From positions 5,115,001-5,179,000 of the forward strand of contig NC_083570.1 of the NCBI RefSeq assembly GCF_027579695.1: a DNA stretch of 64,000 nt, given 5' to 3'. The first letter of the stretch is position 1. Every line of letters starts with the position of its first letter. Source of the stretch: Neoarius graeffei (lineage: Eukaryota; Chordata; Actinopteri; Siluriformes; Ariidae). Shown here in pieces: positions 28,548 through 38,165 of the stretch. Position numbers and translations under genes: made by a program. The notes beneath the pieces are model-generated. The model saw only the letters and a list, made by a program, of their open reading frames with translations, was not told where the DNA came from and did not search any database.

Positions 28548-28787
28548 GCAAGCACAAGCAAAGCACACACCACACTCTAAGCAATCAGGTAAGCTGTTTG
28601 ACACTACACCTTACATTGTTACATTCAGGTATTCTTAGATACAATGAAAAATTAGATTATTTATTTTTATTCCACATAAGCAAACAAACAGAACTTAATT
28701 ATGTATTCCCCTTTTACCTGTGCCCACTACTGCCCCCAGGTGTCCACAACCAAAAACTGTTGGAAATAAACCAAAATAATGAAGACC

Positions 28788-29680
28788 TAGTCTAGTAAAC
28801 TAGACCCACCCGCCTAGTGGCCAAAAATATTTTTGCCTAGCGAGTGGGTCTAGCCTCGCACCATATAAACAAAAACACTCCGGGCATCAAATCGTGCCCG
28901 CCAATCACAACGCAAGGTTTTTGTTTGGATTCTTTGGGCGGGCTTTTGCAGGAGTGACGACAAAGCTGCGCGACGCTGGAGAAAGCACAACAGGAAAGAT
29001 GGCTACGGCTAGTGAACAGTGCGCGTTTGACTCCGCTTTGGAATCAGTTTTAGAAGAATCAGACTTGGAGTTTTCGTTGAAACATGAGCAGGAAGAGGCT
29101 CTCCGCTCATTCCTTTTCAAGAAGGACGTTTTCGCTGTTTTGCCGACCGGCTATGGCAAAAGTCTGATCTACCAGCTGGCTCCGCTCGTAGCCAAAAGGA
29201 TGGGGCTAGTTTGTGCAGTACGAAGAATTAATAAACAGCTTTGAAACATTACTTTTTGATTGTTTCTTATTTTCCCGTTATTTTAAATTTAAGGGAAATT
29301 ATTTCACCAAACACCACTAAATAAAAACTCTCAAAAACAGTTTAAGCAAACCCTTGAAAAACACTTGGGAAAAAAAAAAAAAACAAGTGTATGTTAAGTA
29401 TGTGGTACAGACTCCAAACTTGTGGTCATTATCTCCAAACTTCTTAATATCTAGAACCTGTTTATTAATTAATACGCATTTTGAAAAATATTTCAAGGTC
29501 TCCCCCACTGCTTTCTGTCGCTCTGACTACGTCACAGTCACTGTTGCGCTGATTGGTCAGAGCGTTGGCCTATACGCACAGAGACAGTTTGAAAGACAGC
29601 GGTTTGTTCCTCCCACCCCCGTCAGAAATGTCTATGGATCGAGGCCAGACTAAATATTCACAGTCTGGCTTGCCAGGCTA
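28788..29680 (+). mobile_element. Nested TIR element carrying a helicase gene start
   Basis: The left end reads TAGTCTAGTAAACTAGAC and the right end, complemented, TAGCCTGGCAAGCCAGAC. ATGAAGACC occurs at 28779-28787 and 29681-29689, a 9-bp (up to 12-bp) target duplication. This fits insertion of an 893-bp element into the hAT copy around it. The superfamily is not clear from ends and duplication alone. The cargo is described in the next entry. Confidence 0.65.
28999..29244 (+). pseudogene. RecQ-like DNA helicase, N-terminal fragment
   Basis: From the ATG at 28999 the frame reads MATASEQCAFDS, then LKHEQEEALRSFLFKKDVFA and LPTGYGKSLIYQL. The last part is helicase motif I (Walker A, GKS), preceded by the Q-x-E-x-l type motif 0 region of RecQ-family helicases. 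After VAKRMGL the sequence leaves the family and stops at 29244 next to an AATAAA (29229). Motifs Ia-VI are absent, so no helicase can be made. It is either a 5' exon of a helicase carried by a larger transposon or a captured gene piece. The family assignment rests on motif 0/I only. Confidence 0.6.
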
Positions 29681-29891
29681 ATGAAGACCTGCTATATTAT
29701 GTAAAGCAATTAACTAAATAAATAACGAGCAAAAGCGTCATTTTTACTAATTAGAGCAATACAATTTCAGCGTAGAAGGGCGATTTTTGTCTTGGGTTAG
29801 ATGTGCGAAGGGCGCCGTTGCTTACAAGCAAAAAGGTCGATTGGATGGTCGAAATGTCCAGGATTTTTGTCAGACACAGGTGGCAACCCTA

Positions 29892-30260
29892 GTCACGGAG
29901 CTAAACCGGTTAGTTCGCGCTGTAGTTGAAGCCTGTTTCATAAACATCTTCCCCAACCTGCACTGCTTAACTCGACATGATGAAGAATTTCCGGTTTCTG
30001 TTCTAATTAATAACGGTTAGCTGCTGTTTAAATTACATTTTATTCTGTCTGTTCATTTCATCTGCAGCAAGGAAGCCAACGAACAAGAACATATTTCAAC
30101 AGTTAAATAATAATCGACATATATCAGCAACAACTTGAAATATTAATGTTGTTGGAACTCTATTGTTTCCACGTTTTACAGAAATTTTAAACAACATTTA
30201 CCTCACCGCACCAAACCGGCTTCACCGCGCGGGATCAGTCCCCTGACGTCACAGTCTGAA
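29892..30260. other. No gene seen
   Basis: This is the right flank of the hAT insertion, continuing the sequence interrupted at 27535. It has a CRE-like tgacgtcac at about 30244 just before the minisatellite. No coding region is recognisable. Confidence 0.4.
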
Positions 30261-31477
30261 CCAGTCATACACACCACCTAGTGGCCAGTGTTAGTAATTA
30301 CCAGTCATACACACCGCCTAGTGGCCAGTGTTAGTAATTACCAGTCATACACACCGCCTAGTGGCCAGTGTTAGTAATTACCAGTCACACACTGCCTAGT
30401 GGCCAGTGTTAGTAATTACCAGTCACACACCGCCTAGTGGCCAGTGTTAGTAATTACCAGTCATATACACCGCCTAGTGGCCAGTGTTAGTAATTACCAG
30501 TCACACACCGCCTAGTGGCCAGTGTTAGTAATTACCAGTCACACACTGCCTAGTGGCCAGTGTTAGTAATTACCAGTCATACACACCGCCTAGTGGCCAG
30601 TGTTAGTAATTACCAGTCACACACCGCCTAGTGGTCAGTGTTAGTAATTACCAGTCACACACCGCCTAGTGGCCAGTGTTAGTAATTACCAGTCATACAC
30701 ACCGCCTAGTGGCCAGTGTTAGTAATTACCAGTCACACACCGCCTAGTGGCCAGTGTTAGTAATTACCAGTCACACACCGCCTAGTGGCCAGTGTTAGTA
30801 ATTACCAGTCATACACACCGCCTAGTGGCCAGTGTTAGTAATTACCAGTCACACACCGCCTAGTGGCCAGTGTTAGTAATTACCAGTCACACACTGCCTA
30901 GTGGCCAGTGTTAGTAATTACCAGTCACACACCGCCTAGTGGCCAGTGTTAGTAATTACCAGTCATACACACCGCCTAGTGGCCAGTGTTAGTAATTACC
31001 AGTCCCACACCGCCTAGTGGCCAGTGTTAGTAATTACCAGTCACACACTGCCTAGTGGCCAGTGTTAGTAATTACCAGTCACACACCGCCTAGTGGCCAG
31101 TGTTAGTAATTACCAGTCATACACACCGCCTAGTGGCCAGTGTTAGTAATTACCAGTCACACACCGCCTAGTGGCCAGTGTTAGGAATTACCAGTCACAC
31201 ACCGCCTAGTGGTCAGTGTTAGTAATTACCAGTCATACACACCGCCTAGTGGCCAGTGTTAGTAATTACCAGTCACACACCGCCTAGTGGCCAGTGTTAG
31301 TAATTACCAGTCATACACACCGCCTAGTGGCCAGTTAGTAATTACCAGTCACACACCACCTAGTGGCCAGTGTTAGTAATTACAGTCACACACCGCCTAG
31401 TGGCCAGTGTTAGTAATTACCAGTCACACATCGCCTAGTGGCCAGTGTTAGTAATTACCAGTCATAGACACCGCCTA

Positions 31478-31844
31478 GGGCGGCACGGTGTTGTAGTGGT
31501 TAGCGCTGTCACCTCACAGCAAGATGGTCCTGGGTTCGAGCCCCGGGGCCGGCGAGGGCCTTTCTGTGCGGAGTTTGCATGTTCTCCCCGTGTCCGCGTG
31601 GGTTTCCTCCGGGTGCTCCGGTTTCCCCCACAGTCCAAAGACATGCAGGTTAGGTTAACTGGTGACTCTAAATTGACCGTAGGTGTGAATGTGAGTGTGA
31701 ATGGTTGTCTATGTGTCAGCCCTGTGATGACCTGGCGACTTGTCCAGGGTGTACCCCGCCTTTCGCCCGTAGTCAGCTGGGATAGGCTCCAGCTTGCCTG
31801 CGACCCTGTAGAAGGATAAAGCGGCTAGAGATAATGACATGAGA
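31478..31844 (+). mobile_element. tRNA-derived SINE, copy 1
   Basis: It begins GGCGGCACGGTG. A-box-like TAGTGGTTAGC and B-box-like GGTTCGAGCCC mark an internal RNA polymerase III promoter of tRNA type. The body contains 'gtttgcatgttctccccgtg' and 'tggtgactctaaattgac', and the tail ends in 'agagataatgacatgaga'. The same family is found at 32048, 50293 (minus) and, as a related SINE, 54491. It is inserted in the minisatellite after 'caccgccta'. Confidence 0.9.
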
Positions 31845-32286
31845 CACTGCCTAGTGGCCAGTGTTAGTAATTACCAGTCACACACTGCCTAGTGGCCAGT
31901 GTTAGTAATTACCAGTCCCACACCGCCTAGTGGCCAGTGTTAGTAATTACCAGTCATAGACACCGCCTAGTGGTCAGTGTTAGTAATTACCAGTCACACA
32001 CCGCCTAGTGGCCAGTGTTAGTAATTACCAGTCATAGACACCGCCTAGGGCGGCATGGTGTTGTAGTGGTTAGCGCTGTCACCTCACAGCAAGACGGTCC
32101 TGGGTTCGAGCCCCGGGGCCGGCGAGGGCCTTTCTGTGCGGAGTTTGCATGTTCTCCCTGTGTCCGCGTGGGTTTCCTCCGGGTGTTCCGGTTTCCCCCA
32201 CAGTCCAAAGACATGCAGGTTAGGTTAACTGGTGACTCTAAATTGACCGTAGGTGTGAATGTGAGTGTGAATGGTTGTCTGTCTAT

Positions 32287-32959
32287 TGCCGCTTTTCCAC
32301 TACAAACGCGGCTGAGTCGGGCTGAGCCGTGCCGTGCTGAGTCGGGCTGAGCGGGGCTGTTGGAGTTGCATTTCGACTACAAACGCGCTGAACCGTGCTG
32401 GCTGGAAGTGGGTGGACACATTGGGTGGAGTTAGCGAAAGTCGGTGGACGTCACGTGATGTCGTTAAGCAGCGCAAACAGTGACATCAGTGAGCTTTTAA
32501 GCGGTAGTCACAACCCGAATAGTAAACAATGAACATGGAGGACATGGAGTCGTTAGTGTTGCTGGTCTTGGTTCTGTGGCTTGTTGTCACCGACAACGCG
32601 GACAGATACTGGCAAGAGCGTATAGATGAGGCGAGGCGCATAAGGCTTCATAATTCTCGTAATTCTCCTTCTTCCGGGTTTGCGGTGTTTACAGATCCCA
32701 GCGTGCTCGCGGGGCGTGTGAGGACACTCCTCCTCACCAATCAGTGCACAGGGGAGTGTCTGCTCACGCCCCCAACCTCACTCGGCACGGTTTGGCTTGC
32801 TTCAGCCCCACTCCAAAACGGTGCGAGTTTTAGGGGCTAAGCAGGGCTGAAACGAGCTGAGTCGTGCTGGTTTTTGGTAGTCGAAACGCGAGCCGTGTCG
32901 GGCTGAAGTGAGCTGAAGCGAGCTGAAGTGAGCTGAAAAAGGGTAGTGGAAAAGGGCCA
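32287..32959. mobile_element. PIF/Harbinger-like element nested in the SINE
   Basis: The ends are TGCCGCTTTTCCACTA and, complemented from the right, TGGCCCTTTTCCACTA. The flanks TAT (32284-32286) and TAA (32960-32962) fit a 3-bp target duplication of the TWA type with one change. Subterminal regions repeat GAGCTGAA and GGGCTGAG units. The superfamily is inferred from these ends. It has no full transposase. Confidence 0.55.
32529..32840 (+). pseudogene. Short ORF inside the Harbinger-like element
   Basis: The frame starts MNMEDMESLVLLVLVLWLVV, a hydrophobic run, and continues with ADRYWQERIDEARRIR before losing similarity. The start resembles N-terminal text of Harbinger-related fish proteins as I remember them; this is uncertain. 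The rest of the 103-codon frame has no recognisable domain, so I treat it as a fragment. Confidence 0.3.
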
Positions 32960-33085
32960 TAAGTGTCAGCCCTGTGATGACCTGGCGACTTGTCCAGGGT
33001 GTACCCCGCCTTTCGCCCGTAGTCAGCTGGGATAGGCTCCAGCTTGCCTGCGACCCTGTAGAAGGATAAAGCGGCTAGAGATAAT

Positions 33086-33166
33086 GAGATGAGATGAGAT
33101 GAGATGAGATGAGATGAGATGAGATGAGATAATGAGATGAGATGAGATGAATGAGATGAGATGAGA
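33086..33166 (+). repeat. GATGA pentanucleotide run
   Basis: SINE tail expanded to about 16 GATGA-type units with a few imperfections. Confidence 0.85.
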
Positions 33167-33988
33167 CACTGCCTAGTGGTCAGTGTTAGTAATTACCACT
33201 CGTACACACCGCCTAGTGGCCAGTGTTAGTAATTACCAGTCACACACCGCCTAGTGGTCAGTGTTAGTAATTATCAGTCATACACACCGCCTAGTGGCCA
33301 GTGTTAGTAATTACCAGTCACACACTGCCTAGTGGCTAGTGTCAGTAATTACCAGTCCCATACCGCCTAGTGGCCAGTGTTAGTAATTACCAGTCATAGA
33401 CACCGCCTAGTGGTCAGTGTTAGTAATTACCAGTCACACACCGCCTAGTGGTCAGTGTTAGTAATTACCCGTCATACACACCGCCTAGTGGCCAGTGTTA
33501 GTAATTACCAGTCACACACCGCCTAGTGGTCAGTGTTAGTAACTATCAGTCATACACACCGTCTAGTGGTCAGTGTTAGTAATTACCAGTCACACACCGC
33601 CTAGTGGCCAGTGTTAGTAATTACCAGTCACACACCGCCTAGTGGCCAGTGTTAGTAATTACCAGTCACACACCGCCTAGTGGCCAGTGTTAGTAATTAC
33701 CAGTCATACACACCGCCTAGTGGCCAGTGTTAGTAATTACCAGTCACACACTGCCTAGTGGCCAGTGTTAGTAATTACCAGTCATAGACACCGCCTAGTG
33801 GCCAGTGTTAGTAATTACCAGTCCCACACCGCCTAGTGGCCAGTGTTAGTAATTACCAGTCACACACCGCCTAGTGGCCAGTGTTAGGAATTACCAGTCA
33901 CACACCGCCTAGTGGTCAGTGTTAGTAATTACCAATCATACACACCGCCTAGTGTCACCAACGGGCTGACATTCGCCTTTTTTTCCAG

Positions 33989-34108
33989 ACGAGTCACAGA
34001 CATGATGAGTCTGTCACCGAGAGTCACAGGCATGATGAGTCTGTCACAGAGAGCCACAGGCATGATGGAGGAAGGGAACAGACAGAGACCTGCTCTGAAG
34101 ATGAACTG
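33989..34108 (+). CDS. Probable exon with HRHDESVTES repeats
   Basis: A 120-nt, 40-codon, phase-0 segment lies between a strong acceptor (cctttttttccag, ending at 33988) and a donor (ctg|gtaaag at 34109). It encodes SHRHDESVTE twice, a partial third copy, then GGREQTETCSEDEL. The 30-bp DNA repeat keeps frame. The next exon candidate in the same phase begins at 36728 (IESNETETGMD), so this is probably an upstream, acidic low-complexity exon of the transposase-like gene described there. The other frames contain stops or rearranged text. Confidence 0.5.
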
Positions 34109-34290
34109 GTAAAGAGCATTGTATTACGAGTCCTTAAAACAACTTTACATTATTTTTAACCTCATCATAGGCTGCATGTCATCAGTAGGCTAGTAATAAG
34201 AGCATACTATCCTTTAATTAAATGTAAGTAAATTAAATAAAATTATCATTTTGGTCAGTCATAATTATCATTTTCGTCAGTCCCTCTATA

Positions 34291-34659
34291 AGAGGGATTT
34301 CACTGACGTCACCCGAAACCGGAAGTAAACAGACCCTGCGCCATATTGGAAGACCAACAAACTCGTGATTATGGGGAAATAACAGCAGCGGTATGTGAAC
34401 CCATGAGAATAAAGTGGAGTGGCAAACGACTTAAACAAACAAATCTGAGCTGTTTTATTTATGATTTATTGGCCCAACAGTAGACTTGAAAGAAACCTGT
34501 GTGAGACTTGGCAAAAAACTGTGGATATAATGGATAAGTCTGTGCATGATCTGCGGACACTTTGAGGTAAGCAAACGCAAGAAATTCAGATTTAAAACAT
34601 GCTAAATTGGCCCCAAGTTGATAACTGTATGAGGAGCAAGCCTCCCAGACTTCTACAAT

Positions 34660-34700
<41 letters not shown>

Positions 34701-35360
34701 TTAGGATGGTTTGGGGCTTGCTCTCCCTCCTATTATATAAATAAAGCCTAATTGTTGTGTAGGCATATATCATAAATACATATGTATAATTTGGATAAAT
34801 TAACCTAAATTATGGATACCTTAATAGTCACAAAAATTATTAATTTTTCAACTGAAAAGATATATTATTAAAAGATATAAATATCAACAAGATTACCTTG
34901 GCCATAACTATGTGTAGGTTATTCTTAATAACAGCTGTAATATCACGAACCAAGCCACTAACAACATAATTGTAAGCCTGTAGCCCTTTGTAGGCTTTCA
35001 AGTCATCAGCAGTGTAGGCACTGGGTGTAAACAACAAATAGTTTACAATGTCTGGGTAGCAAACAGATGGCAGAATTGGTGTCCGGTCCTCCTTATGTTT
35101 CCATTCTCCCTTGCCGCGAGTCTTATCATATGGGTCAAACCCATCAATCACAGCGAGTTTCTGCACATACCGTGCCCTTTCTGCAGCTGGTAATGTACTC
35201 ACATAACCCGAATTATCAGCCATCGTGTCACTTCACTCTCGCTCGTAGTTTGTTTTATATTGTGAGTATGTATGTATGTATGTATGTATGTACTTGAGGT
35301 CTTCCAATATGGCGCCCTAACAAAATCTCGTGGTACGGTGACGTCACGTGGTAGCCCTCT
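34291..35360 (-). mobile_element. Element with imperfect terminal inverted repeats carrying a YqaJ/SWIM-type gene start
   Basis: The left end (AGAGGGATTTCACTGACGTC at 34291, then GCGCCATATTGGAAGACC near 34339) recurs inverted at the right end (about 35296-35360). The shared blocks are AGAGGG, GACGTCAC and CGCCATATTGGAAGACC, in the same order. This looks like roughly 65-bp imperfect inverted repeats that contain promoter-type CRE and YY1-like motifs. I could not find a clear target duplication. A (TAA)n run lies at 34662-34700. Confidence 0.5.
34897..35223 (-). CDS. First exon of a YqaJ/SWIM-type multi-copy fish protein
   Basis: The frame starts at 35223 with MADNSGYVSTLPAAERARYV and includes YLLFTPSAYTADDLKAYKGL and YNYVVSGLVRDI. 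It ends at AAG|gtaatc, a good donor, so the coding exon is 34897-35223. I recognise the text as the N-terminus of a large family of predicted fish and cnidarian proteins that carry a SWIM zinc finger and a YqaJ-type exonuclease domain further on; those later domains are not in this window. It lies inside an element with inverted ends, which suggests the family travels with a transposon. The assignment is from memory. Confidence 0.5.
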
Positions 35361-35365
35361 ATTCT

Positions 35366-36727
35366 TGAACGCCTCCATATTTTTGGGCCATTGATAAAGT
35401 CAATATCTTTTCTACAAAGTTCTATGTTGTTTTGAGCTATTAACCAGGGTAATGCTCCTTTCTATTGCTTTGGTAGCCATTTTTTTTGTAGCAATTTGGC
35501 ATTTCTGCATTTGTTTGAAGTGTGTGTGTGTGTGTGTGTGTGTGACTAGCTCTGGTGTGACAGATTTTCATGCAATGTTTTACATGATTTTTGTATGTTG
35601 TATTGCATTACATGTTTTGCAGTTGCACATTCTGTTGTTTTGTGTTTTGCCTGATACACAATAAAAAAACAAGATATAAATGTTAACATGTTCATTGGTA
35701 ATTGTATTCATCAAAACAATGTTCTAGATAAGTACATCTTTATCAATAGGCCCATATGAAATGCACTTAAAAATATTTTGGGAAGGGCTCAAATTTGGAC
35801 CCCCTCAATATTTATACCATGGTTACGCCCTTGGTCAATGAAGTCAGTGATTGAACTGTGTGCAAATGATGCTTGCTGCAGTACCGTTGGCATTTTCAAT
35901 CGGTTTCGTACTGGTAGCCGAGCGCTCAGATTTTAACCTGGGTGCCATGATTCAGCCGATGCCACCAAATCACAGTCGGCATGAGCTGCAGTTTTATGGA
36001 AGCGGCACGCTCCCGGTTGCCGTGGCTCAGCCGATGCTCAGTCAGACGGAGCCAATTAAAGACCTGGCCCAATTGCGGTTGCCACTATTCAGCCGATGGC
36101 GCTGGAGGTTTTACAGAAGCTGCCCGATTCTCATTGCTACTTGGGTAGTGATAAGTATTACAAATTAAGCTACACTCACACACACACCCCTGGTGTGGAA
36201 ATGAAAAAAAATTAAAAAGAAGGAGAAAAAATTAAAAAAAAATCACACTGATCATAAAAAAATTAAGTTAAAAAAAGAAAGTTATGTTGAGTATGCAAAC
36301 TCTTGTTCATTACATTTCATTTCATAATTGCAACCGCATGTGTTGTATTCATTGTTGCAAAACTTGTTCTGTAAATAGTTCGTTTGCTATCGTGATCAAA
36401 ACCATTGATCTGAAGCTCAATGCTGATGCTGTCCTGTAAATAGTTTTCTAATCAGCAATAAATATAACAATTTCTGATCAACCCATATCAATTGCATGCT
36501 TAAAATAACATACTGGTTAAAGCCCCGCCCATTTCAAGACAACCAGCCCCACTTCCGGGTTAAATCCAGCCCACTTCTGGGTTAAATCCCGCCCACTTCA
36601 TGGTATGGATACAGATACAGATAATTCATATGGTTTACAGATAATGCTGTACTCGCTCATCCCTAGTTAATACATTGCCCATTCCGCAATTGTATCAAGG
36701 CATTTAAAGTCATCTGTGTCCTCTCAG
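35366..36727. other. No gene seen; simple repeats and short motifs
   Basis: A (GT)n run lies at 35519-35543. The motif tcagccgatg recurs three times at about 35952, 36028 and 36092. A-rich stretches follow at 36204-36280. 'gcccacttc.gggttaaatcc' is duplicated near 36545-36600. The end is the acceptor of the exon at 36728. No open frame is convincing. Confidence 0.4.
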
Positions 36728-37930
36728 ATTGAGTCCAACGAAACTGAAACTGGAATGGACCTCAGTAAAAATCAGTCTCAGGTTACAGAAGATATTGATA
36801 TTAGTTCATTGTACATGAGGAATCTGTGCCTGTTTTACATGCAACTCCAGGCAAAGTACCTGGTTCCATCATCAACTATTCAAATGATTGTTGAAGAAAT
36901 TAATGGCCTGAATGCCATTTGTCATCAGTACACAAAAGACAAGATTAAAGAGACACTTAGAGCTAATAGTAACATGTCAGATGCTGAGCTTGATTCAGTT
37001 TTTCAGAGTCTCCAGGAAACTGATTTGCATGCTGCATGTAGCTCTCATCTCTCCACTGAACATACCAGGAGGCAGTATTTTGAGAGGAACTTTGCCTATG
37101 TGCACCCAGAAAATGTTTACCTGGGCACCAATGAACATAGAAGAGACTGTTATGCACAATACATACCCTTGCATGACACTTTAAGAGCCATTCTAAAAGA
37201 TCCTGTTGTGTGGGAAGAGTGTGTGGAGTCTCAAAATCGTCCTGTTTCTGATATCATCTTAAGTGATATTTGTGATGGCTCTGTCTTCAAATCCAAAGAC
37301 TTGTCTCTACAAGCAGGTGACGTAGTCCTGAAACTGATTTTGTATCAGGATGCGTTTGAAGTTGTGAACCCACTTGGGTCATCCAGGAGAAAAGATAAAC
37401 TTGCCGGAGTATACTTCACACTCGCTGACTTTAAGCCATTCCATCGTTCCAGTATTGACAATATGCAGTTAGTACTGTTGTGCAAAGAGACAGACTTTAA
37501 ATCCTTTGGTCAGGACAGTGTTTTCGAGATTGTTGTCAGACCTGAGACAACTTGAAGAACACGGACTCGTGACACCCTCTGGTCGTGTGGTTCGAGCAAC
37601 CATAATATCTATTGCAGGTGACAATTTGGGGTCACACTGCATTGGTGGCTACACTCAGAATTTCAGCACCTCCAAGTACTTCTGCAGGTATTGTGAGGTA
37701 CAAAGAGACCAACTTGAGAGTGTGAGTCAGAGCTTTCCTGTACAAACAGTTGATAACTACAAAGAAGCAGTGCAGTTATTGCAGGAGAGTGATGTGAATC
37801 ATGTCAAAGGCATACATTGTGACTCCATCTTCAACACTCTGAAATATTTCCATGTATGTCAGCCAGGCCTTCCTCCATGCATAGGGCATGACTTGTTTGA
37901 GGGAGTTGTAGCCTATGACTTAGCCATTTA
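36728..37930 (+). pseudogene. Transposase-like multi-copy protein (CACTA/TNP2-like?), 5' part
   Basis: The exon follows the acceptor tgtcctctcag. It reads IESNETETGMDLSKNQSQ, then LYMRNLCLFYMQLQAKYLV, LILYQDAFEVVNPLGSSRRK, FTLADFKPFHRSSIDNMQLV and, after a shift of frame, ATIISIAGDNLGSHCIGGYT and IGHDLFEGVVAYDL. I recognise this order from an abundant predicted fish protein family that resembles animal CACTA/EnSpm TNP2 transposases, HDLFEG being the most telling motif. A one-base frameshift lies at about 37505-37535 (frame QDSVF to SRLLSDLRQLEE). The gene is then interrupted at 37930 by a hAT insertion. It is broken twice and cannot make the full protein. Confidence 0.55.
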
Positions 37931-38165
37931 CAGCCCTGTACGCTTAGGTTTTTCACAAGGAGCACTTGTGCTCCTAAATGAAAAAAAATAGGAGCACAGA
38001 AAAAAATTTAGGAGCACTACGAATTTCTTAAATGCCATTTTTATTATTATTAAAACATCACTTTTTTACACTTACAGAATTAAATGGGGAAGATGTAATA
38101 AGTGTAACAATTCATTTCAATTCAATTCATTCAGACAAATCATTGACCCATAACCTCCCGCACCC

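Larger units (their letters stand above)
27536..29891. mobile_element. Non-autonomous hAT element with nested insertions
   Basis: Inverted ends are TAGTGTTGCCACCTGT at 27536 and the complement of TAGGGTTGCCACCTGT ending at 29891. The 8-bp sequence GTCACGGA flanks it at 27528-27535 and 29892-29899, the hAT-type target duplication. Subterminal GTCCCGG/TCCTGGA motifs repeat near 27557-27630. No hAT transposase is seen. It carries a TAA microsatellite (about 27885-27914), a double hairpin (28191-28547) and a second TIR element (28788-29680). Confidence 0.8.
32048..33166 (+). mobile_element. tRNA-derived SINE, copy 2, split by a nested element
   Basis: This is the same SINE as at 31478, with the same 5' flank ('gtcatagacaccgcctag') and the same 3' flank ('gagacactgcctagtgg'). 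It is broken after position 32286 by a 673-bp insertion and resumes at about 32963 with 'gtgtcagccctgtgatgacc'. The tail has expanded into a GATGA pentamer run (about 33086-33165). Confidence 0.9.
30261..33957. repeat. Minisatellite of mixed 38- and 40-bp units
   Basis: Tandem units carry the constant text ccgcctagtggccagtgtta followed by gtaattaccagtc. The 40-bp unit has 'atacacacc' and the 38-bp unit 'acacacc' before it. Roughly 55 units are present in three blocks (30261-31477, 31845-32047 and 33167-33957), separated by two SINE insertions. The two lengths are interspersed. Rare variants such as 'catagacacc' and 'tcccacacc' recur at several places, showing that multi-unit blocks were copied. 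Confidence 0.95.

Noticed and set aside
31478-31560. A functional tRNA gene at the SINE heads
   Set aside because: A and B boxes are present but no cloverleaf with anticodon arm is evident, and the sequence continues into a SINE body.
30261-33957. A CRISPR-like array, because of the regular 38/40-bp units
   Set aside because: The whole unit is repeated; there are no unique spacers, no cas genes, and the sequence is a vertebrate minisatellite.
34302-34361. A host gene promoter (CRE and YY1-like motifs)
   Set aside because: The same motifs in the same order recur inverted at 35296-35360, so they are better explained as element ends.
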